A stretch of DNA of 39,960 nucleotides from Apostichopus parvimensis (taxonomy: Eukaryota > Echinodermata > Holothuroidea > Aspidochirotida > Stichopodidae), in the NCBI GenBank assembly GCA_000934455.1, contig KN885522.1, forward strand, positions 84,751 through 124,710. Reading direction: 5' to 3'. Position 1 is the stretch's first letter. Each line of letters opens with the position of its first letter. The notes beneath the pieces are model-generated. The model did not search any database. It worked only from the letters and a program-made list of their open reading frames with translations, and was not told the origin of the DNA. The translations under genes were made by a program, and so were the position numbers. Shown piece after piece: positions 22,421 to 31,723 of this stretch.

Positions 22421-23841
22421 GCTTTTCATGTGTAGAAAAGCTTAATGGTAAGCTGTGATTGTTCCAGACATAAATTTTATTCTCACTCACTTATAAAGCC
22501 CAAAACATGACTTTTAATTTTAGCTTTAAGCTTTAAACTGAGCCTAGCAGTTTCAATGTTTGCTTTACACTACATGACAGTTAAATATTTATTGATTACT
22601 TAATGCTTAGTAATTCAAGTGAGGGCAACAAACTTGAAAGAAAATGCAGATGTTTTAGGAATATGATTTCATGCAGTCCTTTAACCTAGAGAGGTCAAAG
22701 TTCAAACTGCAATTTCCCCGGTCTTATAATTAACAAAATTATTTATAAACCATTTCATGCTTTATTATGAAAGCTAAACAGGTAAATATTTGTTTTGTAG
22801 CATTGAAAGACAACAAAATAGAAAAAAAAAGCACTACATAAAAATGAACTTCCCATCTGAAAGCTTAATCAAACCTAGCTTGTGAAATGTATCTCTATTG
22901 GATCGGTCAAATGTCTGAAAAGTTTCAACCAATTTATTTTGAGGATCTGGTGAAGTACACACATACATCACATCCATATTAACATTTCAAATTCTGCCTT
23001 GACGGTACAATTTTCAGGAAGAGAGTAGTTTTCATTTTTACCCTTCAAAAGTATAATTTGTTGTCTACCACAGAAGAAATCTCTTAAGTATGTTACGTCA
23101 AACGATGCTTCAAGATACAGACAAAGCAAACAATGTTGAAACAAACACAAAGAAATTTTTCTCAAGAGATTATTAGAAGCAACATGGATGAAGAATTTAA
23201 AAATCCAAATATGGTAAATGTAATAGTACTTTTCAAGGGGTAGGTTAAGATAAGTTTTACTTTTACTTGGATTATTATTAGCATCATACTGGCAATAAGC
23301 TAGGAAGACCTGATTGTTCTGGCTTCAAAGGAACAATATAGTTCAGGGCAGCAATCATTAACTACAAGACGATAACAGGAGTCTGGCAGCCATAGGATTA
23401 TAAAGTTAGCCAAATCTGGTCTAAATATCTTGAAATGTAATCTTGATAAAGGATATATCTACCCCCTCTCCAAGTACTTTTCCTTACAACTTCCCAGCCC
23501 TCCTCCTCACTGCCCCCATCCCACTTCCCCCACCAGCTGTGTCTGTTACACACATAGCCAATGAACACACACATGTGATACGCATCATTTTGTGGCATCC
23601 ACATCTTCACCAGGGACCGTGTGTGTTAAAACTTACTTTAATGGACAACCAAATGGATCATACTTTCTGATGAGAATAAACATTTACACCAAACAGTTCA
23701 TCACAAAGAAATGTCCAAGGTTGTGAGATTATTTAAGGTAAAAGGCCAGGGAGACTACATGCTGACTGAGGGTGCTTGCTTCAAGACTGCCATCAAACTG
23801 TCTGTAAATTGTTGATTTTTCACTAAAACTAGAACTTTATC
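22421..23841. other. intergenic, no gene seen
   Basis: AT-rich sequence with a Pro-codon-like C-rich patch near 23461-23535. TTTATT near 22930 gives a minus-strand AATAAA, but it is about 1.5 kb from the cyclase stop codon. This stretch is the true downstream flank of the cyclase gene if the two contigs are merged. Confidence 0.4.
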
Positions 23842-25837
23842 AACCAAAGATCCAAGAAGAATGTATTTCAATGAATTTGTACTACCACTGACAATTATAG
23901 CTAGGACATCACTAAATACCTGTCAGACGGGTAGGACTTGAACAAGTTTAAATGGGTAATAAGTTACCCTTATTATTAAATGGGTAATAAGTTACTGTTT
24001 GATATACTACGTTTGAAGATAAAGTAGGAACTAGTCTCAACACTCAGATCGTAATATCTGTTTGCTGGTGTGAATATGTCTATAGCTCGATACCTCCGGA
24101 AGAATGTTCTTCGGCCAAAAGATTGACATTGGTTTGATCTAGAACATCCCAGGGAACCCTTCTTCTGTTGTGATGATGTCACACTCCTAAGTCGGTGAGC
24201 TGTGTCGTTAACACTGCAGACAGTTTTCATTCTTGGTTTCTTTTCTTCCAGGAGTAATTTCTTTCTTCCAGGAGTGGAGTGCCATCGCTGACAGCAGAAC
24301 AATTAACTCCAGAGCCTCATCTTGATTCCTCTAACTGGGTTAGTAACCACTTAAAACAGAATAGCTATCTAGAATAGCAGCACACACACACAGACTGTTT
24401 TTACTTTAGTGCAGGAGGACTCTCCTTTCTCTTGACCACCAAGTAAGTGGTCATCACACCCTTCCCTCGTACCTCTACCGGTCCTCGGTATTCAAACTCA
24501 TAGTATGGTTCTAGCGCCATCATCGAATGTTCTGTTACTTGGATGCGTCCTGGGACGCCAGTCGAGTCCATCCTGCTCGCCACGTTCACAGTGTCTCCCC
24601 AAATGTCATACAGAAGCTTGGTGGTGCCTATTACCCCTGAGGTAAGTTGTCCATGGTTGTAACCGATACGGAGGATGAAATTGAACGCACCCTTTGTCAT
24701 GCTCAGCACGTCATCGTTGAATTGGTGAATCTTCCCCATCATCTCCAGCGAGAACTCCATCAGCGTTTTCAGCTGCTGGTTCTCCGGTGTCAGACCCTCT
24801 TTAGATGGAGGATGGAGACCACAAGCTACCATGTAGGTGGAGCCGATCGTCTTTATCTTCTCCACTTCGCCAAAGCGGGTTTCCATCAGCAGGTTGTCAA
24901 AGTCACTGATCAGCTCGTGGAGAACTCGAATGCACTCCTTGCCTCCCTGGTAGGCTTCTTCGTAGAAGTCGTTGAAGTTGACAATGCTGCAGAAGATGAC
25001 AGCCACGCTCTGGTGATTCTGGGAGAACTCCTGAGTGGTTCTCAGCTGCTTGGTTACAAAATGTGGGATGATGTGATGCACCAAGTCTTCCGCCTCTTCC
25101 TTCTCACATTGCATTTTTTCCCTATCGTTCGCTGCTTCTACCCCTCCATAAAAATTGAGTCGAAAATTGATCTCAAACTCCCGGTTTAAGAGGAAGATTA
25201 ATACAAGGAGGAGTAAAATATCTAAAACAACCTCGTGAGTGACTAGGGCTTGCTCCATGTATAGAGTCTCTGGTGACAATGTCGAGGGAGAGGTGATGCC
25301 TTCGGTATTATTCGAAAGAATATCTCGTGTTACGCTGACGTTACAAGGATCTATGTAAAGCACTACCAAGAAGATGATGGCACACACTACTGCAACAACA
25401 GTTTTCAACCAGGAACTTAACTGGACAAAATTACAAAAGTGAAGCAGTGCTACTACAAGGATGAAGCAGTAAAAGTGATTAGTTTTTAAGTCATTGTTAC
25501 AGTTATAATTTGAATACACAGCAATCACAGGCAAAGAGATTAATATTAAACCTAACACGTGGCGCATCCCCCATATGTGGAAGAAGCCAGCCACCGCCTC
25601 TGTCAGGGGGAGCGTCAACTTGCGGCAGAAGGCCTCCCTCGATACCGCGACTAAGATGTAAAACTCAATGAGTAAAGCAATGGGAAAGATGATATACCAG
25701 GGTATGGAACTATGAAACACCAGAAAACAAGAGATGGCTATCATGATATAGACTGTACAAGCTATGGCCACATCAAACACTGTGTTGTAACGTGATGTAG
25801 ATATCGTGTCCGAGGAGTGCCTCCGGTTTCTACGGTT
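23842..25837. repeat. copy 1 of a 1996-bp duplicated block, probable assembly artefact
   Basis: This block aligns without gaps to 25888-27883 at an offset of exactly 2046 bp. By reading I find three differences: 24221 C versus 26267 G, 24560 A versus 26606 C, and 25358 A versus 27404 C. The block ends exactly at the N run. Confidence 0.95.
24401..25837 (-). pseudogene. truncated duplicate of the ADCY9 terminal exon (contig overlap)
   Basis: The frame runs from the N run to the TAA at 24403-24401. It encodes the same protein as the last 479 residues of the complete exon, from just before the second membrane domain to the end. The two coding substitutions (24560, 25358) are silent. It lacks the acceptor and the first 110 or so residues, which would lie in the 50-N gap if it were separate. 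Because the break is exactly at the gap and the copies differ at about 0.15%, I read it as the end of a left contig that overlaps the right contig. It could instead be an allele or a very recent tandem duplication. Confidence 0.85.
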
Positions 25838-25887
25838 NNNNNNNNNNNNNNNNNNNNNNNNNNNNNNNNNNNNNNNNNNNNNNNNNN
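25838..25887. other. assembly gap, 50 N
   Basis: A run of exactly 50 N, a placeholder length and not a measured gap. The sequences at both sides are the two ends of the duplicated block. Confidence 0.99.
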
Positions 25888-27883
25888 AACCAAAGATCCA
25901 AGAAGAATGTATTTCAATGAATTTGTACTACCACTGACAATTATAGCTAGGACATCACTAAATACCTGTCAGACGGGTAGGACTTGAACAAGTTTAAATG
26001 GGTAATAAGTTACCCTTATTATTAAATGGGTAATAAGTTACTGTTTGATATACTACGTTTGAAGATAAAGTAGGAACTAGTCTCAACACTCAGATCGTAA
26101 TATCTGTTTGCTGGTGTGAATATGTCTATAGCTCGATACCTCCGGAAGAATGTTCTTCGGCCAAAAGATTGACATTGGTTTGATCTAGAACATCCCAGGG
26201 AACCCTTCTTCTGTTGTGATGATGTCACACTCCTAAGTCGGTGAGCTGTGTCGTTAACACTGCAGAGAGTTTTCATTCTTGGTTTCTTTTCTTCCAGGAG
26301 TAATTTCTTTCTTCCAGGAGTGGAGTGCCATCGCTGACAGCAGAACAATTAACTCCAGAGCCTCATCTTGATTCCTCTAACTGGGTTAGTAACCACTTAA
26401 AACAGAATAGCTATCTAGAATAGCAGCACACACACACAGACTGTTTTTACTTTAGTGCAGGAGGACTCTCCTTTCTCTTGACCACCAAGTAAGTGGTCAT
26501 CACACCCTTCCCTCGTACCTCTACCGGTCCTCGGTATTCAAACTCATAGTATGGTTCTAGCGCCATCATCGAATGTTCTGTTACTTGGATGCGTCCTGGG
26601 ACGCCCGTCGAGTCCATCCTGCTCGCCACGTTCACAGTGTCTCCCCAAATGTCATACAGAAGCTTGGTGGTGCCTATTACCCCTGAGGTAAGTTGTCCAT
26701 GGTTGTAACCGATACGGAGGATGAAATTGAACGCACCCTTTGTCATGCTCAGCACGTCATCGTTGAATTGGTGAATCTTCCCCATCATCTCCAGCGAGAA
26801 CTCCATCAGCGTTTTCAGCTGCTGGTTCTCCGGTGTCAGACCCTCTTTAGATGGAGGATGGAGACCACAAGCTACCATGTAGGTGGAGCCGATCGTCTTT
26901 ATCTTCTCCACTTCGCCAAAGCGGGTTTCCATCAGCAGGTTGTCAAAGTCACTGATCAGCTCGTGGAGAACTCGAATGCACTCCTTGCCTCCCTGGTAGG
27001 CTTCTTCGTAGAAGTCGTTGAAGTTGACAATGCTGCAGAAGATGACAGCCACGCTCTGGTGATTCTGGGAGAACTCCTGAGTGGTTCTCAGCTGCTTGGT
27101 TACAAAATGTGGGATGATGTGATGCACCAAGTCTTCCGCCTCTTCCTTCTCACATTGCATTTTTTCCCTATCGTTCGCTGCTTCTACCCCTCCATAAAAA
27201 TTGAGTCGAAAATTGATCTCAAACTCCCGGTTTAAGAGGAAGATTAATACAAGGAGGAGTAAAATATCTAAAACAACCTCGTGAGTGACTAGGGCTTGCT
27301 CCATGTATAGAGTCTCTGGTGACAATGTCGAGGGAGAGGTGATGCCTTCGGTATTATTCGAAAGAATATCTCGTGTTACGCTGACGTTACAAGGATCTAT
27401 GTACAGCACTACCAAGAAGATGATGGCACACACTACTGCAACAACAGTTTTCAACCAGGAACTTAACTGGACAAAATTACAAAAGTGAAGCAGTGCTACT
27501 ACAAGGATGAAGCAGTAAAAGTGATTAGTTTTTAAGTCATTGTTACAGTTATAATTTGAATACACAGCAATCACAGGCAAAGAGATTAATATTAAACCTA
27601 ACACGTGGCGCATCCCCCATATGTGGAAGAAGCCAGCCACCGCCTCTGTCAGGGGGAGCGTCAACTTGCGGCAGAAGGCCTCCCTCGATACCGCGACTAA
27701 GATGTAAAACTCAATGAGTAAAGCAATGGGAAAGATGATATACCAGGGTATGGAACTATGAAACACCAGAAAACAAGAGATGGCTATCATGATATAGACT
27801 GTACAAGCTATGGCCACATCAAACACTGTGTTGTAACGTGATGTAGATATCGTGTCCGAGGAGTGCCTCCGGTTTCTACGGTT
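25888..27883. repeat. copy 2 of the 1996-bp duplicated block
   Basis: It starts at the end of the N run (AACCAAAGATCCAAG) and matches 23842-25837. Beyond 27883 the sequence continues into the rest of the cyclase exon, so this copy sits in the intact gene context. Confidence 0.95.
26022..26348 (-). other. 108-codon basic frame downstream of the cyclase stop
   Basis: On the minus strand, 98 bp after the cyclase stop codon, an acceptor-like TTGTTCTGCTGTCAG precedes a frame of 103 codons: RWHSTPGRKKLLLEEKKPR, then SVTSSQQKKGSLG, FGRRTFFRRYRAIDIFTPAN and an end at SISNSNLLPI. It is duplicated at 23976-24302 with one amino-acid change (Val/Leu). It could be 3' UTR or an alternative last exon. A donor GAG|GTACGA at 26519/26518 in the cyclase exon would join it in phase 0, but at the cost of the last C2 strands. 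I favour 3' UTR. Confidence 0.25.
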
Positions 27884-28213
27884 GCTGTCGTCTTCCTTCC
27901 AGCTGTTCCCCTGCAGCCACTCGGGGGTGAACTGCTCTCTGTAGCTACGTTCTATGTCCGAATTTAAAAATTCTAAGGTACAATTGTTAACGGGAGGCTT
28001 CTGAAAGTAGTCACGTCTGCCTTCGTCGATGATGCAATCCACGAACTGACGGTCAGTCCCCGGTTTGCTCTCTTTCCAGAATAACGTGTCTGCGAGGGCG
28101 ACGGGACTCCTGGCGGTGGACGATGCATCCGTTGGCTCCTCTTGACCAGAATCATCGATGCTCCCTCTTACGCTACCCACACCACCATTCTCAGGACGTT
28201 TGCTCGCCTCCTC
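26447..28213 (-). CDS. ADCY9: adenylyl cyclase type 9 homologue, terminal exon: second membrane domain and C2a
   Basis: The enzyme makes cAMP from ATP at the plasma membrane under G-protein control. The exon starts at 28213 after the acceptor TTTTTCACCTCTGACAG in phase 0 and ends with TAA. Residues are numbered from the Val codon at 28180. Residues 47-81 (FVDCIIDEG, DYFQKPPVN, IERSYRE) match the linker typical of ADCY9. Six membrane helices lie at about 119-141, 145-165, 191-208, 221-240, 245-261 and 301-316. Sequons N265 and N275 fall in the last outside loop. C2a spans about 371-567. Catalytic residues are visible: Lys428 (KIKTIG) and Asp510 (LLYDIWG) for adenine, Asn517 and Arg521 (VNVASRMDSTG) for transition-state binding. 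The forskolin-pocket residues are Ile402 and Ser432. The protein ends ten residues after TTYLVVK, so no C2b tail is encoded here. The relation to ADCY9 is firm; orthology was not tested by a tree. Confidence 0.93.
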   Translation of the reverse strand, partial: EEASKRPENGGVGSVRGSIDDSGQEEPTDASSTARSPVALADTLFWKESKPGTDRQFVDCIIDEGRRDYFQKPPVNNCTLEFLNSDIERSYREQFTPEWLQGNSWKEDDSNRRNRRHSSDTISTSRYNTVFDVAIACTVYIMIAISCFLVFHSSIPWYIIFPIALLIEFYILVAVSREAFCRKLTLPLTEAVAGFFHIWGMRHVLGLILISLPVIAVYSNYNCNNDLKTNHFYCFILVVALLHFCNFVQLSSWLKTVVAVVCAIIFLVVLYIDPCNVSVTRDILSNNTEGITSPSTLSPETLYMEQALVTHEVVLDILLLLVLIFLLNREFEINFRLNFYGGVEAANDREKMQCEKEEAEDLVHHIIPHFVTKQLRTTQEFSQNHQSVAVIFCSIVNFNDFYEEAYQGGKECIRVLHELISDFDNLLMETRFGEVEKIKTIGSTYMVACGLHPPSKEGLTPENQQLKTLMEFSLEMMGKIHQFNDDVLSMTKGAFNFILRIGYNHGQLTSGVIGTTKLLYDIWGDTVNVASRMDSTGVPGRIQVTEHSMMALEPYYEFEYRGPVEVRGKGVMTTYLVVKRKESPPALK

Positions 28214-28761
28214 CTGTCAGAGGTGAAAAAGATAAAGATATTGATAAAGATATTAAATCAGCTTAACTGGTGAAATGATAGCTTTCTAAACTTAAATGAG
28301 TTGTGACAACCTACATATATCTAGCGAAGGGTATTAAATAAAGTTGACAATTGGCAAACATGCAAATGTAGCTGTAATTATCACAGACGGGCTACGAGCA
28401 GAAGGGCTGCAGGATTATTTAAAGAAAGAAATGAAAAAAAGGAACAACGTACAGAAATACAAGACAGTCAATTCGGGAATGGCTAGTATGTTGGCATTTT
28501 ACTAATTCATTGATCAGAAATGAAAATGTCTCATCATGTATTTATATCAATACAGAGGTAATGATTAAAGATGCAAGCTACACACACACACACAAGTTTA
28601 GAGCATCTTATAAGGTAGGTAAACTGTTACTTCAAATAATCGCCATGGATACAGAAACCAGTCAAATGCAGATTTCATTATAGCTACGTCAAAAAGACAG
28701 GAAATGTTGTTGGCAGGGTCGCAAAATGTAAAGTACACAGCTATCACAAAAAAGTATACCA

Positions 28762-28781
28762 CCTCCCCCTCCCCCTCCCCC
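28762..28781 (-). repeat. CCCCCT tract, G-quadruplex-prone in the transcript
   Basis: The plus strand has CCTCCCCCTCCCCCTCCCCC. The cyclase is transcribed from the other strand, so the pre-mRNA would carry four G runs of 2-5 bases separated by single A. A similar tract is at about 28984-28999. Confidence 0.8.
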
Positions 28782-29962
28782 ATTACAGTCACACTAGGTT
28801 GACCATGTTGTCTACATAGACGGTCAAAAGTACTCATCTTGTCAATTTTTCATCAAAATGTCTAACTCTGAAAATTGTCAGGCTCAACATTTTGAGATCC
28901 AAGTTGGACATTTTTCATCCTGCTATCAGCAAACCCAGAGTGACCCCTACGACCCTGCCTCCATGCCCTGAATAACCACACTTCCCCCTCCCCCTCCCCT
29001 GTCCATCAAGTCAGAAAAAAAGAAACAAAGTCACAGCAAGACATTGTACATCAACTCAATTCACTCTTCTCTGACAGACATTATTAGTTTTTGGATGACT
29101 GCCTGTTAACTTCATTCCCCCTTTTTGAAGACAAACGTTATGCCAGGATGTAGAATCGCAAACCTTGTAATATATGTAAAGGCCGACCTATCAAGCTGCC
29201 CTGGCAAAACTCATATCATCTCCCACAACAACTCTGCATTCGTCATCTACGTTGTCGGTAAATTATGCCCAAGGTTGCAAGACAATCAGCGTTATTAAAT
29301 TTTTGGCCTTATCTGATGACTTTTTTTCAAAAGAGGCTGGTATAAATGTTTGCCTTATTGGATCAAAAGCTCTCAAAAATATGTGCCCAAACCGTCACAG
29401 ATTAAAACGTGTGTAACTTTACAGGATGGCCATATACATGTGCAAAAGAGATAACATATATATGGTTTCAAAAAATGTTTTTTTAAAAACAAACAAGCAA
29501 CCCAAAAGCAGGCAGCAATTGTTATCCTCAAGCCTTGGGGACGATATTTTTTTTTTTCAGAATTCTTCATTTTGCTCTGTTCTGTCTGATGTCACACACT
29601 TTACCATCACATACTGCTACTTGCATACCTGATCATCATACACAGCATCAGAAGTGATTACGGTGTATTGATTTCTGTAACATAACACTTGTTTACATTT
29701 CCTCTCTGTTATTATCCTCATTTATCCCAATGGATTTGTGTTCTGGATCCTAATAACCTTCCCTTCATGCTCAAAGTTTCTGGCATATTAAGTGGTAAAC
29801 TAAGAAAGGGATATCAAAAATAATCATAAAATGATGAGAGAAATATAAAAAAAAATGCACCAGCCGAGGTATGATGACATTTAAAGTCTGCATATTTTAT
29901 TCATGATCTCTCGTCAGCAGCGTAGCAATCTCTGCCCTGGTTTTCCTTTCAAACATTTGGCC

Positions 29963-30010
29963 TGTGTGTGTGTGTGTGTGTACATATATATACATATACA
30001 TATATACATA
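29963..30010. repeat. TG microsatellite followed by TACATA repeats
   Basis: About nine TG units pass directly into TACATATATA-type repeats. Such tracts are length-variable and lie here in the intron of the cyclase gene. Confidence 0.9.
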
Positions 30011-30279
30011 TTCATTTCAATCTCAGTTTTTGCTGTAATTTCCTTTCTGTTGATAATGCCTCAACTAACACGAAGAACCCTGAGACATACGACTGGGAAG
30101 AGGCTGCATGCTAGTGACTTTAGCAGTTTTTGTGAAGTCAGATGCAAAGTTCATTAAGAGATAACCAGGACCTTGTGATTCATAGAGGCCAGAATAACAA
30201 CCCATAGCCATTTTGTAGTTGTTTTTACTCTATACCCTCTTCTACATTGATCTCATACAGTATCCAAGACTCTTTAATA

Positions 30280-30720
30280 CCATTCATTCTGGCACGACGG
30301 TTCAATACGGTTCATTCTGATGTCGCTAGTGATGACCTATTTCATGACCGTTTAATATCGTTCTTTCTGACCATTTCATGACCGTTCATTCTGACACCAT
30401 TAGTGATGACCTATTTCAAGACCGTTTAATACCATTCATTCTGATGTCGTTAGTGATGCATGACTGCTCAATACTGTACATTCTGATGTCGTTAGTGATG
30501 ACCAATTTCATGACCGTTCATTCTCATGTCGTTAGTGATGACCTATTTCATGACCGTTTAATACCATTCATTCTGATGTCGTTAGTGATGCATGACTGCT
30601 CAATACTGTACATTCTGATGTCGTTAGTGATGACCAATTTCATGACCGTTCATTCTCATGTCGTTAGTGATGACCTATTTCATGACCGTTTAATACCATT
30701 CATTCTGATGCCGTTCACTA
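30280..30720. repeat. higher-order tandem array, period 132 bp
   Basis: The phrase GTTTAATACCATTCATTCTG starts at 30424, 30556 and 30688, an exact 132-bp period. Each period is built from three related units of about 44 bp that share ATTCTGATGTCGTTAGTGATG and TTTCATGACCGTT. Copies to the left of 30378 are more diverged. The period is a multiple of three and one plus-strand frame stays open over 124 codons as a 44-residue repeat, but nothing suggests it is translated. Confidence 0.9.
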
Positions 30721-31194
30721 TGATGTACTATGGACTTTTGATACACAGCTGATTGATCAAGTTGATGGCTTTCAGGTAAACTGATTTTGGTATTGTGTTT
30801 GTTATCTTTTTCTTTGAGATTTCTAAGCAATTATGATTTATCAGATGATTAACCATCCAATCTGTATAAACTGCAGCATTTTGCAGGTTGCCTTGTTTAC
30901 TGCACATCAGCATACTCGGGTGACTTGCACATTATTAGTATTCAATCAATAACAGTCTGCGTGTAGCTATTACTTGTTTCTGTTTAAGGCTGATCCATTT
31001 TGTATTACTTTTAAAGTTGATTGCAAACATCGAGTGCAGCAATGCTTCATTATGTATTACCTGTAGGTACAGACTATAGGAGTTTGTAATAAAATCTTGT
31101 CAAATGTTAAGATTCTGTTATTACTACCAGTAAATAACTTACTTACAGATGTAAATATGTTGGGGAGAAGATGGTGAAGCTGGGATGGAGGGTG

Positions 31195-31426
31195 GGAGGA
31201 GGCAGGGAGGAGGAGAGGCAGGATCATATAATCATGCTTGTGCCAGCCATGCCAGACCGAATCATTAGCTGGAGATACGTGCAGTGCCGATGGTGGGGGG
31301 GTTGGGGGGAGATGGGGGAGGAGGCAGGGAGGAGGCAGGGAGGAGGAGAGGCAGGATCAAGTAATCATGCTTGTACCAGCCATGCCAGACCGAATCGTTA
31401 GCTGGATATACGTGCAGTGCCGATGG
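31195..31426. repeat. 133-bp tandem duplication next to the exon donor
   Basis: GGCAGGGAGGAGGAGAGGCA begins at 31201 and again at 31334. The following 90 bp repeat with few changes (CATGCCAGACCGAATC, GTGCAGTGCCGATGG). A G-rich spacer joins the copies. The second copy ends at 31426, 13 bp inside the intron from the exon boundary at 31440. Confidence 0.9.
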
Positions 31427-31439
31427 GTGTGTTACTTAC

Positions 31440-31723
31440 AGCACTGCTATCGGCCTGGTGTGATGTGGTTAGCAGGGAGCTCTCTTGGGGTGTGTTATGC
31501 TCAGACGGTACCTTGATCTCATCAGACAGCAATGGTTTGCTGGTCTGATTGGCTATGCCATCCCTCGCAGTCGCCACGGGGTCGCTGTTAGCTGACTCCG
31601 AGTCCTGGTTGTCAGTCGAGTTTACAGAGATTCCCACCTTGTGTACGCTGGTCGGGGTACCCGAGTGATTGTTGGTCGTCTTGGATGATTCATTTTTACT
31701 CACGATGAAGTAGGTCTTCATTC
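31440..31723 (-). CDS. ADCY9: adenylyl cyclase type 9 homologue, C1b-region exon
   Basis: The exon follows the acceptor TTTTCGTCTTACATAG and ends at a perfect donor, GCT|GTAAGT. It begins with two bases (GA) that complete a Gly codon, then MKTYFIVSKNES. This corresponds to the end of C1a in ADCY9 proteins, where a Gly-Leu-Lys-Thr-Tyr motif closes the domain. The rest is a Ser/Thr/Asn-rich, probably disordered C1b linker (NSTDNQDSESANSDPV, HNTPQESSLLTTSHQ). The 3' end is phase 0 and fits the terminal exon at 28213, which starts in phase 0. A second donor-like GTGAGT lies inside the exon, seven codons in. The preceding exon, with the body of C1a, must end with one base of a codon. It is not visible in the window. 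Confidence 0.85.

Larger units (their letters stand above)
28214..31439 (-). other. intron of the ADCY9 homologue
   Basis: The stretch lies between two exons whose splice phases match directly (0/0), so no further exon is needed. It contains a CA run (28580-28594), two CCCCCT tracts (28762-28781 and about 28984-28999), a TG/TACATA run (29963-30010), a 132-bp tandem array (about 30280-30720) and a 133-bp duplication that ends 13 bp from the donor. Confidence 0.8.

Noticed and set aside
23959-24000. AAATGGGTAATAAGTTAC twice, considered as an att-like or CRISPR-like repeat
   Set aside because: Only two copies of an 18-bp word in an animal 3' flank; simple local duplication explains it. The second pair at 26005-26046 is the assembly duplicate.
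24647-25189. 180-codon plus-strand frame (and its twin at 26693-27235)
   Set aside because: It is antisense to the C2a coding sequence of the cyclase, whose conserved motifs are on the minus strand.
30378-30752. 124-codon plus-strand frame
   Set aside because: It is a by-product of a tandem array whose period is a multiple of three.
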